A stretch of 64,000 bases of DNA, taken from positions 91,023-155,022 of the forward strand of contig CACYHO010000002.1 of NCBI GenBank assembly GCA_902774285.1. Direction: 5' to 3'. How positions within the stretch are numbered: position 1 is the stretch's first letter; the number at the start of each line of letters is the position of its first letter. Shown piece after piece: positions 52,846-60,027 of the stretch. Position numbers and translations under genes: made by a program. The notes beneath the pieces were generated by a model, which did no database searches, was not told where the DNA came from, and was given only the letters and a program-made list of their open reading frames with translations. This DNA is from an uncultured Pseudomonadota bacterium (lineage in GTDB: Bacteria; Pseudomonadota; Alphaproteobacteria; Rs-D84).

Positions 52846-53607
52846 TTATAAAATTATTTGACCGTTTATTTTGGTACCTTCTGGTAATGGACCAAAAGAA
52901 GATTCACGGTTAACATATACATTTCCATTTACTTTGAATTTGCCACAAAAGTTCACTTTGTTAACATTGCGGATAAACAAGTGACCGTTTATTTTTGCGT
53001 CACATGGAATTGTATATTTACGCATATTTTGAATATACAAATTACCGTTAACTTTTACACCATTTGATAAAACTGGTGCGCCTGGATATTTTTCAACGAT
53101 AACATCACCTGACAATGTTTGTTGTGGTAATTCGTCGGCGGGAACAGACAATTCACGAATAATTTCTGGTTTTGCAACACCAACTGTTCTGATTTTTGGT
53201 GTGATGTTTGTTTGTGAATCAATTTTTACCGGCAAAACAGTACTGTATTTGCGTTTAACAACACGGCGTTCGTCGACTGGTTGTTTCGCTTTTTGTTGTG
53301 TCATTATAATATTTGATTTGTTGTTTGATGCAACCGCTTTGTCACATTTGTTGCAACGAACAAAATCTGAAATAAGTGACAAGAACAATACAATTATCGC
53401 AACCAATAATGTCAAATTAACCATGCCAACTATATCAATAGATTTTAACCAATTCCATATTGCGCGGCATACGCGGCAAATCAAACGCCATAACCATTTA
53501 ATTGCACGAATCGGGAAAGCCAACACTTTCTTGAACCATTGTTTAATGTTTTGCTTGCGCGCTTTGCGTGACGCATTTTTCATTTTTACAGATTTATTAT
53601 TATTCAT
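52846..53607 (-). CDS. membrane protein with bactofilin-like repeat domain, 253 aa
   Basis: From MNNNKSVKMKNASRKARK (AAAAAAGGA upstream) the protein has a very basic, Trp-rich amphipathic N-terminus (KWLWRLICRVCRAIWNWLK). One membrane helix (about 62-83) and a CNKCDKA motif follow. A linker leads to a C-terminal block of short strands with regular Asn-Gly turns (VNGNLYIQNM, INGHLFIRNV, VNGNVYVNRE, INGQIIL), like a bactofilin or other beta-helix. The 52 extra codons up to 53763 cross the promoter, a terminator and the tRNA-tail element and are rejected. Confidence 0.75.
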   Translation of the reverse strand: MNNNKSVKMKNASRKARKQNIKQWFKKVLAFPIRAIKWLWRLICRVCRAIWNWLKSIDIVGMVNLTLLVAIIVLFLSLISDFVRCNKCDKAVASNNKSNIIMTQQKAKQPVDERRVVKRKYSTVLPVKIDSQTNITPKIRTVGVAKPEIIRELSVPADELPQQTLSGDVIVEKYPGAPVLSNGVKVNGNLYIQNMRKYTIPCDAKINGHLFIRNVNKVNFCGKFKVNGNVYVNRESSFGPLPEGTKINGQIIL

Positions 53608-53638
53608 TTTAAATCCTTTTTTGTGTTTGTTTACTACA

Positions 53639-53666
53639 AATATAGACAATATATTTAATTTGTCAA
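53639..53666 (-). promoter_or_regulatory. promoter of the 52846-53607 gene (conserved-spacer type)
   Basis: Minus-strand TTGACA (53661-53666), a 16-nt spacer containing ATATATTGTC, and TATATT (53639-53644). Confidence 0.7.
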
Positions 53667-53685
53667 GCACTTTTGTCAAAAAATT

Positions 53686-53712
53686 AAAACCGACAAAAAA
53701 CGGTCGGTTTAA
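53686..53712 (-). terminator. terminator after the second tRNA-tail element
   Basis: AAACCGAC / GTCGGTTT with T-runs. It directly follows the CCA of the tail copy on the minus strand. Confidence 0.75.
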
Positions 53713-53736
53713 TTTGTGGCGCGCCCAGCAGGACTC
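53706..53736 (-). repeat. copy of the tRNA-Arg 3' end plus flank
   Basis: The 31 bases match 53861-53891 with one mismatch, at an offset of 155 bp. They cover the T loop to CCA of tRNA-Arg and 10 bases of the 3' flank. Confidence 0.85.
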
Positions 53737-53829
53737 CCTCGGCATAAAATGCCTACGGGGCAATCGTAACGGTTTCGGTGCGCTTTGCTGCCAAAACCTA
53801 CTGCTTGTCGAAGGTTCTCGTCCTGGGGC
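53717..53829 (-). other. tRNA-tail element behind tRNA-Arg, about 113 nt
   Basis: On the minus strand it begins GCCCCAGGACGAGAACC, a degenerate inverted copy of the tail, and ends with the exact tRNA-Arg 3' end. The ends pair (53723-53734 with 53820-53829). Inside lie a 5-6 bp hairpin (GGCAT/ATGCC) and GGTTTCGG/CCAAAACC. It shares the start motif GGACGA(A)GAACC and a TTCGAC block with the tRNA-Val element. Terminators stand on both sides. Confidence 0.6.
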
Positions 53830-53837
53830 TTACAACA

Positions 53838-53870
53838 TAAATAAAACCACCCAAATGGGTGGTTTAATTT
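53838..53870 (-). terminator. terminator of tRNA-Arg
   Basis: ACCACCC / GGGTGGT around ATTT, with T-run on the minus strand. Confidence 0.8.
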
Positions 53871-53871
53871 A

Positions 53872-53948
53872 TGGCGCGCCCAGCAGGACTCGAACCTGCA
53901 ACCCACAGATTAGAAATCTGTTGCTCTATCCAATTGAGCCATGGGCGC
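53872..53948 (-). tRNA. tRNA-Arg(TCT)
   Basis: Acceptor GCGCCCA/TGGGCGC, anticodon stem ACAGA/TCTGT with loop TTTCTAA (TCT, codon AGA), T arm GCAGG-TTCGAGT-CCTGC, discriminator G and encoded CCA. Confidence 0.95.
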
Positions 53949-53965
53949 AACGAAGGGATTCTAAA

Positions 53966-55180
53966 CTATTTTACAATCACTTTCAAGAAAACTTTTTTGC
54001 CGCGTTGAACCATTATTGATTCACGTGGTTCAACAATATATTCTTTATCTGTTATCTTTTCGCCATCAATTTGAATACCGCCCTGTTCTATCATACGGCG
54101 CGCTTCCGATTTAGAATCAAACAATTTGATAGTGGTTAAAAATTCAAGTATTGGCATAGACGATTTCATTTCAAAATCGATACTTGGCACATTTGTACTG
54201 TTTGCGCCACCACCGAACAATGCGGCCGCTGCTTCTTCCGCGGCACGCGCAGCATCTGTTCCATGCGCGATTTCTGTTGCAGCAAACGCTAAACGTTTTT
54301 TAACTTCGTTTAATTCAGCGCCCTGCTTTTTAATCAATTCGTTAATTTCACTTAATGGAATTTCAGTGAATATTTTCAAGAACTTTTCCACCAAATCATC
54401 TGGTGTATTGCGGAAATATTGATAATATTCATAAGGTGTTGTTTTATCTTCATTAACCCAAATCGCATTGCCTGCAGATTTTCCAATTTTATTACCATTA
54501 GAATCTGTGATAAGCGCGGTTGATAATACATAAACTTCTTTGCCACATTTTTTACGCACCAATTCAACGCCCATTATCGCGTTACCCCATTGATCCGCAC
54601 CACAAAGTTGCAGGACACAATTGTGTTCTTTGTAAAGAGTCAAAAAATCAACCGCCTGAAATGTCATATAATTGAATTCAAGGAAAGTCATACCATTTTC
54701 AAGACGCTTTTTAACACTTTCCATCGACAACATACGCGGCACTGTAAAATCCATGCCGTATTTTGCCAAAAATTCCAAATGGGAATAACCGCGCATCCAA
54801 TCATAATTATCAACCATTAACGCATCATCTTTGCCGTCACCAAATCTTAAGAATTTAGAAAATGATTTTTTTAATCCCGCTATATTTTTAGCCAATGTTT
54901 CTTCTGTCATTATTGGACGACCAGAATCACGACCACTTGGATCACCAATACGACCAGTTGCACCGCCAACCAGTGCAATTGGCTTATGACCATATTTTTG
55001 AAGCCAGCGCATCATCATAACAGGAACCAAATGTCCAACATGTAATGAATCCCCCGTAGGATCTGATCCCAAATAAGCAACTATTTTGCCGTTATCCAAT
55101 AAATCACGAACGGCATCCATATCGGAACTTTGATTAATAAAACCACGTTGTTGTAATTCTTCAAATAAAGTGTTTGGCAT
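53966..55180 (-). CDS. tyrS: tyrosine--tRNA ligase
   Basis: TyrRS charges tRNA-Tyr. The 404-residue class I enzyme has the HIGH variant in PTGDSLHVGHLVPV, the tyrosine/dimer region QLCGADQWGNAIMGVELVRK, the KMSKS variant in NGNKIGKSAGNAIW and a C-terminal S4-type RNA-binding domain (SEARRMIEQGGIQIDGEKI). AAAAAAGG precedes ATG. The tRNA-Arg gene lies just downstream on the same strand. Confidence 0.96.
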   Translation of the reverse strand: MPNTLFEELQQRGFINQSSDMDAVRDLLDNGKIVAYLGSDPTGDSLHVGHLVPVMMMRWLQKYGHKPIALVGGATGRIGDPSGRDSGRPIMTEETLAKNIAGLKKSFSKFLRFGDGKDDALMVDNYDWMRGYSHLEFLAKYGMDFTVPRMLSMESVKKRLENGMTFLEFNYMTFQAVDFLTLYKEHNCVLQLCGADQWGNAIMGVELVRKKCGKEVYVLSTALITDSNGNKIGKSAGNAIWVNEDKTTPYEYYQYFRNTPDDLVEKFLKIFTEIPLSEINELIKKQGAELNEVKKRLAFAATEIAHGTDAARAAEEAAAALFGGGANSTNVPSIDFEMKSSMPILEFLTTIKLFDSKSEARRMIEQGGIQIDGEKITDKEYIVEPRESIMVQRGKKVFLKVIVK

Positions 55181-55229
55181 TTTTAACCTTTTTTATAATC
55201 ACGGTTATTATAACACAATATTTTTGGAT

Positions 55230-55424
55230 TTAACACCCTTTTTGTCTGTTTTTGCAATATTCTTCGATTTTGGTTTTCAGACTTTGTTTGAATTTTTTGG
55301 TTGTTTTAGCAATAACACGATGATCGCATTTTCCATCAATGTTCACATCATAAGACACAACATGAACACCAGGTATATCATATACATTCATATTGCCAAC
55401 AGAAACCGTTATTTTCTTAGACAT
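55230..55424 (-). CDS. hypothetical small protein, 64 aa
   Basis: A soluble-looking 64-residue protein with a beta-rich first half (KKITVSVGNMNVYDIPGVHV) and a basic helical second half ending KNRQKGC. A GGTAAAATAAT site precedes ATG and lies in the end of the upstream 58-aa gene, one nt away, so the two are coupled. No family is recognised. Confidence 0.6.
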   Translation of the reverse strand: MSKKITVSVGNMNVYDIPGVHVVSYDVNIDGKCDHRVIAKTTKKFKQSLKTKIEEYCKNRQKGC

Positions 55425-55425
55425 A

Positions 55426-55602
55426 TTATTTTACCAGTCCTTGTTTTTGCCATTGTAATCTTTTGATATTATATTGTTGTTTTTGTTTTTTATAAAACGC
55501 CCTCATTCTGTCCATGCTGTCCATCAAAACCACACCAAATGGTTTGAAAGAACCATCTTTATCAACATAAACAGAAGATGTTGCTATACCTATTATTTTC
55601 AT
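55426..55602 (-). CDS. hypothetical small protein, 58 aa
   Basis: Minus-strand translation from ATG 55602 gives 58 residues, beginning MKIIGIATSSVYVDKDGSF and ending in a Lys/Gln/Arg-rich helix (YKKQKQQYNIKRLQWQKQ). AAAGGAAAA lies 5 nt before the ATG. Its stop (TAA) is one nt before the ATG of the 64-aa gene. Good ribosome-binding site and tight coupling support a real two-gene unit too short for length-filtered callers. Confidence 0.65.
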   Translation of the reverse strand: MKIIGIATSSVYVDKDGSFKPFGVVLMDSMDRMRAFYKKQKQQYNIKRLQWQKQGLVK

Positions 55603-55627
55603 TACTTTTCCTTTTTTTTGGGTAAAA

Positions 55628-55664
55628 AACCGCGCCTTTTTTTCAAAGCGCGGTTAATTTTACC
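55628..55664 (-). terminator. terminator of the rpsB-tsf operon
   Basis: AACCGCGC / GCGCGGTT around a 12-nt loop with T6 on the minus strand. Confidence 0.85.
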
Positions 55665-55674
55665 TTGCTTTGAT

Positions 55675-56544
55675 TTAGCCCAACATTTTTGCTACTTCAT
55701 CGGCCAAATTATCTTCGCGTTTTTGGATTCCTTCGCCCAAGACATAGTATGCATAACCGGCCAATTTCCCACCGTGTTCTGCAATAACATCTTTAACTTT
55801 TTTGGATGGATCCATAACGAAAGGTTGTTCTTCCAAAACAGATTCTGCATACCATTTTTGAATACGACCTTCGACCATCTTTTCAACGATGTTTTCAGGT
55901 TTGCCAGCTGTGGCACCAGATTCAATGAAGACCTTCTTTTCGCGTTCGACTGCATTTGGATCAACGTCTGCAATTGTCATAAATTCAGGTTTGTTTGCAG
56001 CAATATGCATTGCAACTTTGTTACCGATTTCATCAATACGTGCATCATCACCATTAATAGCAACGACCACACCAATTTGACCCATACCTGGAACCAAAGC
56101 ATTGTGAACATATGTATAAATATGATCACCGTTTACTTTAGCGATACGGCGCAAAGACATATTTTCACCAATTGTGGAAATAGTTGCAGCAATATCATCT
56201 TTCACAGCATTCATTGTTGCTTCGAAATCGCCTTGTAATTCAGCGGCTTTTTGTGCAACATTTGCAACCAATGCTTGGAATTTATCGTTTTTAGCAACAA
56301 AATCTGTTTCTGCGTTCAATTCAACAACGCAACCCATATTGTCGCATTTAACAACTGTGACCAAACCAGATGCAGCAACACGGCCAGCCTTTGAAGCAGC
56401 CTTTACGATACCTTTTTGACGCAACCAATCAGATGCAGCTTCGATATCGCCATTGTTTTCAATCAATGCTTTTTTGCAATCCATCATACCTGCGGAAGTT
56501 TTTTCACGCAGTTCTTGAATCAATTTTGCTGTTACTTCTGCCAT
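55675..56544 (-). CDS. tsf: elongation factor Ts
   Basis: EF-Ts recycles EF-Tu by exchanging GDP for GTP. The 289-residue protein has the N-terminal UBA-like domain (LIQELREKTSAGMMDCKKAL), the core TDFVAKNDKFQALV motif and the family ending. AAAGGAA precedes ATG. It follows rpsB by 26 nt as in most bacteria, but pyrH and frr do not follow; a terminator does. Confidence 0.97.
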   Translation of the reverse strand: MAEVTAKLIQELREKTSAGMMDCKKALIENNGDIEAASDWLRQKGIVKAASKAGRVAASGLVTVVKCDNMGCVVELNAETDFVAKNDKFQALVANVAQKAAELQGDFEATMNAVKDDIAATISTIGENMSLRRIAKVNGDHIYTYVHNALVPGMGQIGVVVAINGDDARIDEIGNKVAMHIAANKPEFMTIADVDPNAVEREKKVFIESGATAGKPENIVEKMVEGRIQKWYAESVLEEQPFVMDPSKKVKDVIAEHGGKLAGYAYYVLGEGIQKREDNLADEVAKMLG

Positions 56545-56570
56545 TTGTTATTCCTTTCTTTTATATATTA

Positions 56571-57425
56571 TTATTTTGCTTCTGCTTTGTCTGCCAATTT
56601 GCTGCGACGAACTTCGCGAGCTTCAGAAGTTTTAGATTTTTGTTTTGCTTCTTTGACTTTCAAATCGTGTTCGTATTCTTCAGCAGCAGCTTCTGCATTA
56701 TCAACTGCTTCTTTTTTACCAGCAGCGCCACCCAATCTTTTTTCAATACCAGACAAGATAGCATCAACGAACAAATCACAATACAATTGTGTTGCGCGTG
56801 AAGCGTCATCGTTTCCTGGAACTGGGTAATCAACTAATTCTGGATTAGCATTTGTATCGCAGATAGCAATTGTTGGGATGTCCAAATTCTTTGCTTCGTG
56901 AACAGCATTCAATTCACGTGGAACATCGATAACAATCATTGCCTGTGGAACACCGTGCATTTCCATAATACCGCCAAAGATTTCGCGTAATTTAGCAACT
57001 TCTTTGGTCATTACACCGACTTCTTTCTTGGTTAAACCCAATTTGTCAGCATTAGCAATATCACTTTCCATCTTTTTCAAACGACGGATGCTTTGAGAAA
57101 CTGTTGTCCAGTTTGTCAACATACCACCCAACCAGCGGTTATTAACATAAAATTGACCGCATTTTTCAGCAGCATCTTTAACAATATCTTTTGCCTGATG
57201 TTTTGTTGCAACGAACAAGATTTTACCACCAGCGGCTGCGATTGCTTCCAAAGCAACCAAAGAACGGTGCAACAATGGTGCTGTTTTATTCAAATTGATA
57301 ATATGAATTTTATCTTTTACGCCATAAACATATGGTGTCATTAATGGATTCCAACGACGTGTATGGTGTCCAAAATGAACGCCTGCTTCCATTAATTGTT
57401 TCATAGTAAATGTTGGCAATGCCAT
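56571..57425 (-). CDS. rpsB: 30S ribosomal protein S2
   Basis: S2 binds the 30S subunit late in assembly and is needed for S1 binding. From MALPTFTMKQLMEAGVHFGH (AAAAAGGA upstream) it has 284 residues. Family motifs include HTRRWNPLMTPYVYG, FVATKHQAKDI, NNRWLGGMLTNW and the NPELVDYPVPGNDDA block. A Lys/Glu/Ala tail extends it beyond the usual 240. The extra 19 codons to 57482 are leader. Confidence 0.97.
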   Translation of the reverse strand: MALPTFTMKQLMEAGVHFGHHTRRWNPLMTPYVYGVKDKIHIINLNKTAPLLHRSLVALEAIAAAGGKILFVATKHQAKDIVKDAAEKCGQFYVNNRWLGGMLTNWTTVSQSIRRLKKMESDIANADKLGLTKKEVGVMTKEVAKLREIFGGIMEMHGVPQAMIVIDVPRELNAVHEAKNLDIPTIAICDTNANPELVDYPVPGNDDASRATQLYCDLFVDAILSGIEKRLGGAAGKKEAVDNAEAAAEEYEHDLKVKEAKQKSKTSEAREVRRSKLADKAEAK

Positions 57426-57526
57426 GATTTTATCCTTTTTTTCTGTTGTTATCCTCGCTATCAGATGTAAAAAACCAAACAAAATTTGGACAGAAATTAT
57501 ATCCGATAACTGTGTTATTCGCGCAA
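57426..57526 (-). promoter_or_regulatory. rpsB promoter and leader
   Basis: TATAAT (minus strand, 57496-57501) with TTGCGC (57521-57526) at a long 19-nt spacing gives a leader of about 65 nt. The bases above it are GC-rich and palindromic (GCGCAAGCGCG). No S2 leader motif could be confirmed by eye. Confidence 0.4.
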
Positions 57527-57581
57527 GCGCGTAAGCGCATATTAAACTAAATCACACGGAAAATCAAGTTTTTTGTAATAA

Positions 57582-58418
57582 TTATCTTATTCTTTCAAGA
57601 TATGCAGATCGTGTTTTATAAAAATTCGATGAAATATATACTTTTTTTGAAAATATCCAATTACTATTAGCATTTGCTATTTCTTGCCCTATGTGATTAA
57701 AATAATCGCATGCTTCTTCATCGTAAGTTTCCGCTACAATTCTGCCACCAACATTAACATGTTCCATCAAAGGAACAATTGTTTCTTTGTAATCACCTTC
57801 AGAAACATAATCTAGAATATTAGACAAATGTATAAAATCATAAGATTTTGTTAAACGTTTCCCCAAATAATGTATATCTGTTAAAATAAAATTATATGGT
57901 TTTGTCACTTTTTTACGTAATCTTGAATATTCATAAGAGCTAAATAAACAATCTGAATCAGTCGGTCTGACCCCAGAAGAAAACAATGGTGCACCATTTA
58001 CAGCATGAAGATAATCAGATTCAATTTTAGGCAAATTGCATAAAATTTCCGGCATATGTTTAATATCTGCAAAATCGTCTATTGAACGATGCCCCACCAT
58101 AAATAAATCATCTAAAAGATGCATATAATTGTGATACCCCAGATATTTTAATGCTATGACTTTGATATCCATTATACATTTTGCATTATAACTAATATCA
58201 AAAGTATCGACGTTTTCTATGCCACGCAAAGAACAAAACAACGGATGATCCCCAGATGCAGCCGTAACCAATGCAGATTTAGCATTTTTCGGAATCAAAC
58301 ACATTGTTTTATGCAAATTTTCATTAGTAACAGCATACGCACGGGAATATGTGGTAAAACCAACATACCCAGGTGTCACAGAACGTTTTGCAATTGTATA
58401 ATCTGGTACAAAATCCAT
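57582..58418 (-). CDS. DUF3419-like SAM-dependent protein
   Basis: The 278-residue protein has a Rossmann-like block ALVTAASGDHPLFCSLRG followed by VDTFDISYNAKCIMDIKV. This resembles DUF3419 / BtaA-type proteins that transfer aminocarboxypropyl groups from SAM. Later ones match too: FIHLSNILDYVSEGDY and HVNVGGRIVAETYDE. The start is ATG 58418 (MDFVPDYTIAKRS), 6 nt after AAGGTG; a GTG three codons earlier overlaps that site. Substrate is unknown. It has its own promoter. Confidence 0.6.
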   Translation of the reverse strand: MDFVPDYTIAKRSVTPGYVGFTTYSRAYAVTNENLHKTMCLIPKNAKSALVTAASGDHPLFCSLRGIENVDTFDISYNAKCIMDIKVIALKYLGYHNYMHLLDDLFMVGHRSIDDFADIKHMPEILCNLPKIESDYLHAVNGAPLFSSGVRPTDSDCLFSSYEYSRLRKKVTKPYNFILTDIHYLGKRLTKSYDFIHLSNILDYVSEGDYKETIVPLMEHVNVGGRIVAETYDEEACDYFNHIGQEIANANSNWIFSKKVYISSNFYKTRSAYLERIR

Positions 58419-58442
58419 AAATTTCACCTTATGTCAACAGAC

Positions 58443-58486
58443 ATTTTATTGCACAAAACACACTATTGTCAACATATTTTTGACAA
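58443..58486 (-). promoter_or_regulatory. promoter and possible operator of the DUF3419-like gene
   Basis: Minus-strand TTGACA (58467-58472), 18 nt, TAAAAT (58443-58448). An inverted repeat TTGTCAA-7 nt-TTGACAA (58466-58472 / 58480-58486) overlaps the -35. Confidence 0.5.
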
Positions 58487-58516
58487 ATATGACTATTGTA
58501 TTAAAGATGATATTTT

Positions 58517-59380
58517 TTAATCTACAGATTTTTTATACATCAAATCGAAGTTATGGATATAACTGAATGATATACCGATTGATGTATTCGCACCATAATC
58601 AACAGCATGTCTAGAATGGGCACGACGATATTTTACATATGGCCCCATTGTTAAATCACCCCAGACATTAGTATCAAGACGCGCAACCGCAGAAAAATCA
58701 TATTCTAAATCTTCGCCAACATATTGCGAATAAGACAAATATTTTCTGTAATACCCGTCGGACGAGAATTTTACGCCTTCACGCAATTTATAATCTATTC
58801 GCCACCCTGCTTCAGCAGCAGACTTACTAACTTTTTCATCTGCATACGTAAAATCGTATTCATATACACCAACGATGTATAAACTTTTGATAATATCGTG
58901 ATCAAACAACGCAAAACCCGCATTTGGACGTATAATATTACGACGTGGGTCACCTTGGAATTCTGTTTCATATTGACCTCGAACAATTGGTCCTAGTTTG
59001 AAAGAATCAAAATCCCAACAGGCATATGCTAAATCAGACGAAAATAAAATTTTATCTGCACTTTCATCAACAGTCTTTTGTCCATCAACATTTGTAATAC
59101 TTTGTTTCCCGTATTCCACAAATAAAGAATTATCCCATTTGAATCTTTCAAAACCATATTCCAGCGCAACATCAAATACGCCCTTGACATCTTCTTGATC
59201 GGACGCTTTAAGTGCCGCAACAGAAGAATTTTGATATTGGTCCGCATTCTTCATTGATGTCTTTGTCCAATCAAGCCCAAGACGACGAATGTTCAAATTA
59301 AATTTTGTTTCATTTGGGGAATTATCTGCCATAGCAACCATTGGCATTATCAAAGCCAATGTTAAAAATATTTTTTTCAT
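58517..59380 (-). CDS. outer-membrane beta-barrel protein, 287 aa
   Basis: A signal peptide (KKIFLTLALIMPMVAMA) is followed by alternating polar/aromatic beta strands with many Tyr/Phe/Trp (FDVALEYGFERFKW, LYIVGVYEYDFTYA, LTMGPYVKYRRAHSR). It is barrel-like, though the last residues (KKSVD) lack a terminal Phe. CAAGGA precedes ATG. It is the last of three envelope genes (61476 to 58517) on one strand. No function is recognised. Confidence 0.7.
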   Translation of the reverse strand: MKKIFLTLALIMPMVAMADNSPNETKFNLNIRRLGLDWTKTSMKNADQYQNSSVAALKASDQEDVKGVFDVALEYGFERFKWDNSLFVEYGKQSITNVDGQKTVDESADKILFSSDLAYACWDFDSFKLGPIVRGQYETEFQGDPRRNIIRPNAGFALFDHDIIKSLYIVGVYEYDFTYADEKVSKSAAEAGWRIDYKLREGVKFSSDGYYRKYLSYSQYVGEDLEYDFSAVARLDTNVWGDLTMGPYVKYRRAHSRHAVDYGANTSIGISFSYIHNFDLMYKKSVD

Positions 59381-59395
59381 TGTATTATCCTTGCA

Positions 59396-60016
59396 TTATC
59401 TCCAGATATGTAAAACACCTTCGTTATCAGAAAATTTCCAACCAGCACTTTTCGCGGCCGCTGTGAATTTAGTCCGATAAGACAATGGCATTTTGGCAAC
59501 AATCTGATTTCCAACAATAGATTGTGTTTCTATTTCAATATTACCATCGCGCGTAATACGTTTTAATTCGGCCCAATCTTGAATTCCATTTGATATAACC
59601 ATTAACACAGTGAAACGTTCATCACTTTCTGCCAAAGGCACCCAATTTTGCACTTCATTTGAATCAAGCCATTTTTTCGCCGCATCATTATCTATGTTCA
59701 TTGTAATCTTTGCAGAATAACTGTCTACAGACATTTGTTCGTTCGCAACACTGGACGAAGAAATCAAATTCATCAAATCATCGCTTGATGTATTTTTTAT
59801 TAATTCATTCAAAGCATCTTTGTTTGAATATTGCGATAAAACAATACTTAAAATTTGACGGCGTGCAGAATTTACAGCATTTATTTTTGCATTTGCTGCG
59901 GTATCACTGGTTTCTTTTACAGATACGCTGCCTGACAGGCCAGCACCAAACGCAACCGGCACAAACACAACAGCCGCAAACAACACAACCAACAATTTAT
60001 GTGTCAAAAATTTCAC
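59396..60016 (-). CDS. periplasmic protein, 206 aa
   Basis: This begins at a GTG (60016) with AAGGG about 9 nt upstream. A signal peptide (LLVVLFAAVVFVPVAFGAG) is followed by an Ala/Asn/Ser-rich helical domain (NSARRQILSIVLSQYSNK) and a beta-rich end with VPLAESDERFTVLMVIS. The middle/terminal layout recalls secreted DUF2066-type proteins, but the match is weak. It lies between two beta-barrel genes, 11-15 nt from each, so a role at the outer membrane is inferred. Confidence 0.65.
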   Translation of the reverse strand: MKFLTHKLLVVLFAAVVFVPVAFGAGLSGSVSVKETSDTAANAKINAVNSARRQILSIVLSQYSNKDALNELIKNTSSDDLMNLISSSSVANEQMSVDSYSAKITMNIDNDAAKKWLDSNEVQNWVPLAESDERFTVLMVISNGIQDWAELKRITRDGNIEIETQSIVGNQIVAKMPLSYRTKFTAAAKSAGWKFSDNEGVLHIWR

Positions 60017-60027
60017 GCCACAAACCC

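Noticed and set aside
53608-53763. N-terminal extension of the 52846 gene
   Set aside because: The extension would be translated from a promoter, a terminator and part of the tRNA-tail element.
55474-56238. 254-aa plus-strand open frame
   Set aside because: It is antisense to tsf and rich in Phe/Cys/His/Asn, the usual composition of a shadow frame of this genome's codon usage; no ribosome-binding site.
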